Positions 30,909-35,363 of a DNA stretch of 35,363 bases are shown here, one piece after another; position 1 is the stretch's first letter; every line of letters begins with the position of its first letter. Source of the stretch: Faeciplasma sp048393055 (lineage in GTDB: Bacteria > Bacillota > Clostridia > Oscillospirales > Ruminococcaceae); contig DBFJJS010000018.1 of the NCBI GenBank assembly GCA_048393055.1, forward strand, positions 1-35,363, read 5' to 3'. Position numbers and translations under genes: made by a program. The notes beneath the pieces are model-generated. The model did not search any database, was not told the DNA's origin, and saw only the letters and a list, made by a program, of their open reading frames with translations.

Positions 30909-33161
30909 TTATTTTTCCGGCTCATTTAAATATAAACGCACCACCGCAGCCGTCACATCGTCAGCCCTTAGGCTGCCATTGAAGCTAAATGCTGCATGCG
31001 CTATCCTTGCCGCAGTTTCAGTGCAATCCAGCTTATCCTTGTCAGACAGGGCAGTTTTTACCTTATCCGGAGGAAGCGACGCCGCTCCGTCCGTAACAAG
31101 CACAATCTCACAAGGAGCACCGGCGTCTATATCGCTGCAAGCTGCGGACAGCTCGTCTATAATTCCGAGTGGATAACCGCCGGAGGGTATGAGTGAAAAG
31201 TCCTTTTCAGTTTTCACATAGCTTTGTCCGGCACCGCACTTGTACAGCTTTGCAAATCCGCTGATAAGATTTACGCATAGCATGTCAAGAGTTGCTAGAC
31301 TTTCCTCAGACGACGCGCACTTCAAGCGTTCAGAAGACAGCATCAGTGCGGTCTTTTCGCTGAACCCAGCTTCTATTAGCGATTTTACGGTTTCAACAAG
31401 AGTGATCGCGCTTTTTTGCGCTTCCTCTCCTGTGCCCATTCCGTCGGATATGAGCACGTAGCTATACTTTCCGGTCTCAAACATCAGCAAAGCGTCTCCA
31501 ATGGCAGAGCCGGGCTTCTTTGCAATCTGATAAGCTCCTACTTCAAGCTTGTACTTTGGCTCTGGTGCCAAAGTAAGTCTTACCACTCCGTCTGCGCTGT
31601 AGCGCGACAAGATTTCAAGTCTTTTCCCAACGACTGCACTTACCGTTTCCGCGAGCCTTTTATCATTTATCCTTGCGCCTGCACTTAAATAAAGCTCTGC
31701 GCAGCCGTCGCCGTCGTACCTGCATTCCATGCAGTCAATTCCAAGCTTTGAAAGCTCCAAGGATATTTCAGTCCCGACGTCGTTTATACCAGGCGACATA
31801 TCTTCAACAGCTTGTGAGACCGCGCAAAGGGCTGTTTCAAACTCAATACGGCGCTTAGCTCTATCCCCTGCCACCTCAGACATGTACTCAAGACGCTTTC
31901 GCGCTCTGTGAGCAGCGGCGGTAACAACCGACGAATGGGAACAAAACGGCAAAAAAAGGTCCTGAGAATCATCCTGAAAGCCATCAAGGTTCAAGAGCAT
32001 GTCCTGTGCCTCCGTAGATCCCTGGTCAAAGCATTTTCGATGCTGCTCGCAGCCCGCGCACACGCCGGCGTAGACCATATCGCCCACGCTTATATCCTCC
32101 CTCGTCTGGGATAATGACTTCACAGTATTTTCGCCGTCATCCAGGCGGCAACTGTCTATAAGGGCGCAAAGCCCGTCAGAAAGAATCTTAAGCCTGCCAC
32201 CGCCATGTAGTCCAGACACTTTTTCACGGCCTATACGCATATTAAGCTCTTTAACAGGAAGCCCCGGAATTATGGCAAAGACTATTCCGGCGGCACAGGC
32301 AGACAATGCGGCTCGAAAGTCATACCCACCGTCTATAAAAGCAGAGAGTACTATAACGAACAGCGCCTGATATATCGAACAGCTAAAGCGGTTCTTTTTT
32401 ATAAAATAAGGACATACGGCAGTATATATAACCGCAAAAAGACCAGACGGCTCCAGCCGCTGTGTAAAAAGCGTAAGCCCAAGCGATGCGGCAGCGGAAA
32501 ATATCGCGGCATCACGTCTGTCACAGGTGTAAAGAGCATAGACCGCAGCAATAAAGTAAAGCATCCATCCGAAATTAAGACCCAAGATCTCGACGGGACA
32601 CAGAGCGCACACAGCAAGCGCCGCAAGCGCGGTTATACGCACCTCACCGGCAGTATTTATATCAAGCAGCGACGGCGTCTTAAAAACGGAAGCGCACAGG
32701 TACACTCCCGCCATACACAGAGCCGACGCCGCAATTCCCATAAGGTAATCCTCGAACCTCATCCTGCCGACGGCGCACTCCAATATCCTGCCGCTCAGGA
32801 ATGCAATCCCTGATACGATCGCCGCAGACAACGAATACGCCGTGTGTCCTGCGTTATCAAACCACAGCCGCACAAGGATTGCGCATATTGCCGCAGCTAT
32901 AGCTGCGACCTGCTGCGCAGTTAAGCCGAAAGCGACTGATCCCAGTATACCGCCCACTGCCGCTGCAGCTCCGAATCCAGCAGGCAGCAGCGAAACAAAC
33001 GCCGGCAAAAATACTCCCCTGCTTCCCCACGCACCGCCTACTGACAGCAATGCGCCTGCAGCAAGGCAAGCTGCCGCCGCCAACGCTTTTTTTCTGCCGA
33101 AACTGCAAATTCGCGAGCCGAGCTTCGACAATATATGTAATATCATTTCCTTTGCTTTCAT
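30909..33161 (-). CDS. spoIIE: Stage II sporulation protein E
   Basis: A 750-residue membrane phosphatase that dephosphorylates SpoIIAA and so activates sigma-F in the forespore; it also acts at the polar septum. The first 300 residues hold about ten hydrophobic segments. A central domain follows, with a Cys cluster (CAGCEQHRKC). Residues about 540-750 are a PP2C-type phosphatase: YSYVLISDGMGTGEEAQKSA, LDMLCVNLISG, and the metal-binding VLVTDGAASL. Length and order fit SpoIIE although the sequence is Ala-rich and divergent. A Spo0A-box-like site lies about 65 bp upstream. Its presence marks the organism as an endospore former. Confidence 0.95.
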   Translation of the reverse strand: MKAKEMILHILSKLGSRICSFGRKKALAAAACLAAGALLSVGGAWGSRGVFLPAFVSLLPAGFGAAAAVGGILGSVAFGLTAQQVAAIAAAICAILVRLWFDNAGHTAYSLSAAIVSGIAFLSGRILECAVGRMRFEDYLMGIAASALCMAGVYLCASVFKTPSLLDINTAGEVRITALAALAVCALCPVEILGLNFGWMLYFIAAVYALYTCDRRDAAIFSAAASLGLTLFTQRLEPSGLFAVIYTAVCPYFIKKNRFSCSIYQALFVIVLSAFIDGGYDFRAALSACAAGIVFAIIPGLPVKELNMRIGREKVSGLHGGGRLKILSDGLCALIDSCRLDDGENTVKSLSQTREDISVGDMVYAGVCAGCEQHRKCFDQGSTEAQDMLLNLDGFQDDSQDLFLPFCSHSSVVTAAAHRARKRLEYMSEVAGDRAKRRIEFETALCAVSQAVEDMSPGINDVGTEISLELSKLGIDCMECRYDGDGCAELYLSAGARINDKRLAETVSAVVGKRLEILSRYSADGVVRLTLAPEPKYKLEVGAYQIAKKPGSAIGDALLMFETGKYSYVLISDGMGTGEEAQKSAITLVETVKSLIEAGFSEKTALMLSSERLKCASSEESLATLDMLCVNLISGFAKLYKCGAGQSYVKTEKDFSLIPSGGYPLGIIDELSAACSDIDAGAPCEIVLVTDGAASLPPDKVKTALSDKDKLDCTETAARIAHAAFSFNGSLRADDVTAAVVRLYLNEPEK

Positions 33162-33225
33162 TTTTCACAATCCTTTTTCATTTGTAGCATTCACAACGAT
33201 TGTATATCTGTTCATACACGCAATC

Positions 33226-33232
33226 TGTCGAA
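33226..33232. promoter_or_regulatory. Spo0A box candidate upstream of spoIIE
   Basis: TGTCGAA, the core of the Spo0A-binding consensus, reads on the plus strand (TTCGACA on the gene strand). A -10-like TATACA lies about 20 bp further downstream, the wide spacing seen in Spo0A-activated sigma-A promoters. Confidence 0.5.
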
Positions 33233-33294
33233 GAAAAGACATGGCAGTCCGGCGGATTTGCTCTACCGGACCGCCTGAAGAATGGATGGTAAAA

Positions 33295-33503
33295 ATGTCT
33301 TGCTTAAAACCTTCGCAATGAGTATGGAATTTCACAGCTTAAGCTGGCGATGGATTTAAATATGCCTCAAAACACCATCAGCCGGTATGAAACTGGGACT
33401 AGTGAGACAGATTACAAAACCATTGATTCTCTTTTCGAACTATTTCAACGTATCCGTCGGTTACCTGCTTGGCCGCATCGATAACCCGCATATCAACCGA
33501 TGA
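33295..33503 (+). pseudogene. XRE-family regulator remnant with two frame breaks
   Basis: The translated middle (33323-33440) gives YGISQLKLAMDLN, then MPQNTISRYETGTSE, a clear XRE helix-turn-helix. The N-terminal LKNLRNE joins only if one A is added in the run at 33306-33309. At about 33441 the frame shifts again: in frame it ends RRLPAWPHR-stop at 33484, while one shift gives YFNVSVGYLLGRIDN, the usual C-terminus, ending at 33503. The two breaks are opposite in sign. It is about 69 codons and would be a small repressor if intact. Confidence 0.75.
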
Positions 33504-33577
33504 CTTTTCCAGATATAAGCTTAAGCAGCCTGACGCATTATTGCATCCGGCCGCTTATTATGCTCGTTATGACAAAT

Positions 33578-33778
33578 TTACTTATCAAAGCTTGGGTTAA
33601 AGGCATAGAAATTCTTGGAATCCAGCTTGTCAGTAACAAGCCTCATCGCTTCACCGAAGCGCTGGAAATGAACTATCTCCCTTTCCCTTAAAAACTTTAT
33701 TACGTCTCTGACGTCCGGGTCGTCTACAAGCCTTAGAATATTGTCGTATGACAGCCTTGCCTTTTGCTCTGCTGCAAC
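33578..33778 (-). pseudogene. cotJC: CotJC / manganese-catalase-like C-terminal fragment
   Basis: The frame is open to 33832, but only residues after VAAEQKARLSYDNI are family-like: DDPDVRDVIKFLREREIVHFQRFGEA carries the metal-ligand E-x2-H of ferritin-like manganese catalases and CotJC spore-coat proteins (shown here as FLREREIVHFQRFGEA), ending NFYAFNPSFDK. A complete CotJC is about 190-220 residues, so roughly the first two thirds are missing. The break at about 33778 coincides with the start of sequence belonging to the mobile element. The rest of the gene is expected beyond the right side of the element. Confidence 0.8.
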
Positions 33779-33859
33779 TGTGAAAGAACAACATATCATG
33801 TAGAACAGATAGGACAAGCTGCTTTCACACACACTAAAACTGAATATTGAACCGCAAAG

Positions 33860-33909
33860 GCGGCGTTTCTCACTTCCTACCCGGAAGAACAGGAACGCCG
33901 CTTTTTTTT
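33860..33909 (+). terminator. Terminator at the element's left end
   Basis: Stem GCGGCGTT/AACGCCGC (33860-33867 and 33894-33901) with an inner CTTCC/GGAAG pairing, followed by eight T. It would shield the element from host transcription entering from the left. Confidence 0.85.
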
Positions 33910-33920
33910 ATGCCCTCATG

Positions 33921-34030
33921 TTACGCAGTAGGGGCAAAAAGAGCCTTGATATATAAGGCTTCCAGAGCGCAGAACCGGACAAGCAAGGGAAAGATACCTT
34001 TCCTCTCAAAATCCGTGTTCTACTGCGTAA
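33921..34030 (+). ncRNA. Structured leader, multi-branched RNA candidate
   Basis: A closing 10-bp stem TTACGCAGTA/TACTGCGTAA (33921-33930 and 34021-34030) surrounds at least two inner hairpins: AGCCTT/AAGGCT (33942-33947 and 33955-33960) and GGAAAG/CTTTCC (33988-33993 and 33998-34003). It ends 30 nt before the replication initiator start. It may be a regulatory leader RNA or an origin-like structure. Confidence 0.5.
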
Positions 34031-34059
34031 CAAATCCACAGCAAAGGAGCTGATAAGCT

Positions 34060-35025
34060 ATGGCAGTTTTCAGAGTGGAACGGAACAAAGGTTATACAGT
34101 AATGAGCAATCATCACTTGCGGAATAAAGACCTAACCTTAAAGGCAAAGGGCTTGTTGTCGCAAATGCTGTCTTTGCCGGAGAATTGGGACTATACCCTT
34201 GCGGGGCTGTCCCATATCAACCGTGAGAGCATCGACGCGATCCGCATCGCCGTATGGGAGCTTGAAAAAGCCGGATATATCCTGCGGCGGCAGGGACGCG
34301 ATGAAAAAGGCAAAATGACTGCTATCGAATACACCATCTATGAGCAGCCGCAGCCGATGTTGGAAAATCCAATACCGGGTAAACCGATGTTGGAAAATCC
34401 GACAACGGATAATCCGACGTCGGAAAATCCAACGCAATTAAATAAAGATATATCAAGAACTAACTTACCAAAAAAAGAAAAATCAAATACGGATTTATCA
34501 ATTACCCATTCCATTCCTATCCATTCCCTAAATCCCTTGCCTTATGGCGAGGACGAAGCGGCAGAGCCGCCGGAACGGAAAAGAACGGAAAGGAACGACG
34601 CTTACAGAGTGTATGAGGAAATCATTAAGGACAATATCGAGTATGACATTCTCTTGCAGGATATGAAGTTTGACCATGACCGTTTGAATGAGATTGTTGA
34701 CATTATCCTTGAAACGGTCTGTACGTCAAGAAAGAAAATCCGTATTGCCGGGGACGATTACCCCGCCGAGCTTGTGAAGTCAAAGTTTATGAAGCTCAGC
34801 AGCGAACATATCCGCTTTGTGCTTGACTGTATGCAGGAGAACACCACGAAAATCCGCAACATCAAGCAGTACCTAAAGGCGGTGCTTTTCAATGCCCCGT
34901 CTACCATTGACAGCTATTACACTTCCCTTGTGGCTCACGATATGGCAAGCGGCGCACTTGCACCGAGGAAGCCGAAGTACGGCGACCCGGACTATTACAC
35001 CTACAACGAGGGCGAAAGCCTGTAA
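34060..35025 (+). CDS. Replication initiator of the element, DUF6017-type
   Basis: A 321-residue protein with AAAGGAGC before the ATG. The N-terminal 95 residues are a winged-helix DnaD/replication-initiator-like domain (MAVFRVERNKGYTVMSNHHL, LSLPENWDYTLAGLS, AVWELEKAGYI). A Pro/Asn-rich variable linker follows at about 105-135 with repeats of ENP/DNP type. The C-terminal 130 residues (YRVYEEIIKDNIEYDILLQD, IRNIKQYLKAVLFNAP) fit DUF6017. Such proteins are the first gene of Tn1549-like elements and are thought to start replication of the excised circle. The next gene follows after 23 bp. Confidence 0.88.
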   Translation: MAVFRVERNKGYTVMSNHHLRNKDLTLKAKGLLSQMLSLPENWDYTLAGLSHINRESIDAIRIAVWELEKAGYILRRQGRDEKGKMTAIEYTIYEQPQPMLENPIPGKPMLENPTTDNPTSENPTQLNKDISRTNLPKKEKSNTDLSITHSIPIHSLNPLPYGEDEAAEPPERKRTERNDAYRVYEEIIKDNIEYDILLQDMKFDHDRLNEIVDIILETVCTSRKKIRIAGDDYPAELVKSKFMKLSSEHIRFVLDCMQENTTKIRNIKQYLKAVLFNAPSTIDSYYTSLVAHDMASGALAPRKPKYGDPDYYTYNEGESL

Positions 35026-35048
35026 ACGAAAAAAGGAGGATTTACCAC

Positions 35049-35267
35049 ATGGCACAGAAAACAGGAGCTTTGATTTTTGACGAAACCGCTGACCGCTACG
35101 ACATTCGCTTTGATATTGCCGACTATTACGGCGGCTTGCATTGCGGCGAGTGCATGGACGTATTCACAGGCGGTAAATGGAAGCCGACCCGCATTGAGTA
35201 CGGGGACAACTGGTATCTTGTAGGTATCCGCGCCGAGGACTTGAACGGGCTGCGGGTACGGATTTAA
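35049..35267 (+). CDS. DUF5348 small element protein
   Basis: A 72-residue protein with AAAGGAGGA before the ATG. It is compact and beta-rich (TGALIFDETADRYDIRF, GGLHCGECMDVFTGGKWKP, RIEYGDNWYLVG, GLRVRI), matching what I recall of DUF5348, a small conserved protein of conjugative elements. Function is unknown. It is in operon with the initiator and is followed by a terminator. Confidence 0.85.
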   Translation: MAQKTGALIFDETADRYDIRFDIADYYGGLHCGECMDVFTGGKWKPTRIEYGDNWYLVGIRAEDLNGLRVRI

Positions 35268-35268
35268 C

Positions 35269-35300
35269 GGGGCGGCGTGAAGAACGGACGCCCCTTTTTC
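35269..35300 (+). terminator. Terminator after the DUF5348 gene
   Basis: Stem GGGGCG/CGCCCC (35269-35274 and 35289-35294), followed by TTTTT. Confidence 0.85.
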
Positions 35301-35363
35301 ACGCCCAAAAGCGGCGTGCCACCCTAACACTATCACTACCGGGAAAGGAGGACGGTAAACATT

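Larger units (their letters stand above)
33779..35363 (+). mobile_element. Left end of a Tn1549-like integrative element, partial
   Basis: From about 33779 the host spore-coat gene stops, and a block follows with a terminator, a structured leader, a replication initiator with DUF6017 features and a DUF5348 protein. I know that gene pair from the leading end of Tn1549/CTn-type conjugative elements of Clostridia. The window ends inside the element with a ribosome binding site (AAAGGAGG at about 35345-35352) for a further gene. No integrase or relaxase is in view, so the exact boundary is inferred. Confidence 0.7.

Noticed and set aside
32842..33321. 159-codon plus-strand frame across the start of spoIIE
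   Set aside because: It is mostly antisense to the spoIIE membrane region; its last residues only coincide with the XRE remnant start.
1..35363. CRISPR arrays, insertion sequences and rRNA genes
   Set aside because: No regularly spaced repeats, transposase motifs or rRNA sequence were seen anywhere in the window.

Overview
The window looks like a chromosome segment of a spore-forming, Gram-positive Clostridia bacterium, probably a gut Oscillospirales/Ruminococcaceae-type organism. The basis is SpoIIE and a CotJC-like spore-coat fragment, a glycogen operon that encodes both GlgC and GlgD, strong GGAGG ribosome binding sites, sigma-A promoters close to TTGACA-N17-TATAAT, and tRNA genes encoding their CCA ends. 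I made no database search; taxonomic and family assignments rest on motifs and remembered family features.

Layout. 1-1,300: two secreted proteins read leftward from near-identical promoters; the second ends in a sortase-like anchor. 1,300-6,010: a beta-propeller/solute-binding lipoprotein fusion, a patatin-like lipase with two matching inverted repeats upstream, tRNA-Lys, and glucuronate isomerase (uxaC). 6,011-10,100: AT-rich accessory DNA with an acidic repeat-rich secreted protein convergent with an XRE-TPR regulator, then a Cys-rich secreted protein in an operon with a second solute-binding protein that is a paralogue of the first. 10,160-10,370: tRNA-Ser with a consensus promoter. 10,570-12,550: a broken exopolysaccharide pair, a processive GT2 synthase with an internal TAG and a NodB-type deacetylase with a poly-A frameshift. 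12,730-16,110: a von Willebrand A protein without a signal peptide, an FAD/Rieske oxidoreductase and a small ferritin-like protein.

16,470-21,530 is a putative metal or metallophore module: two half-size exporter-fold ABC transporters, a TetR regulator, a small HMA-domain protein and an orphan piece resembling the C-terminal end of a P1B-ATPase. Both flanking operons carry the same 16-bp operator (GTTAGC-N4-RCTAAC) just after their -10 boxes, whereas tetR has a different 28-bp palindrome at its own promoter. 21,537-24,259 holds a CUT1-type sugar permease pair with a flavoprotein inserted between the two permeases and no binding protein beside it; the two solute-binding paralogues are candidate partners. 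After tRNA-Leu, 24,860-30,658 is the glycogen operon glgB-glgC-glgD-glgA, followed (rightward) by spoIIE with a Spo0A-box candidate.

33,295-35,363 is the junction with a Tn1549-like integrative element: a decayed XRE gene, a cotJC gene cut off at about 33,778, then a terminator, a structured leader, a DUF6017-type replication initiator and a DUF5348 protein. The most novel-looking signals are the shared operator of the ABC/HMA module, the regulator plus acidic repeat protein pair, the propeller-SBP fusion family, and the structured leader of the element.
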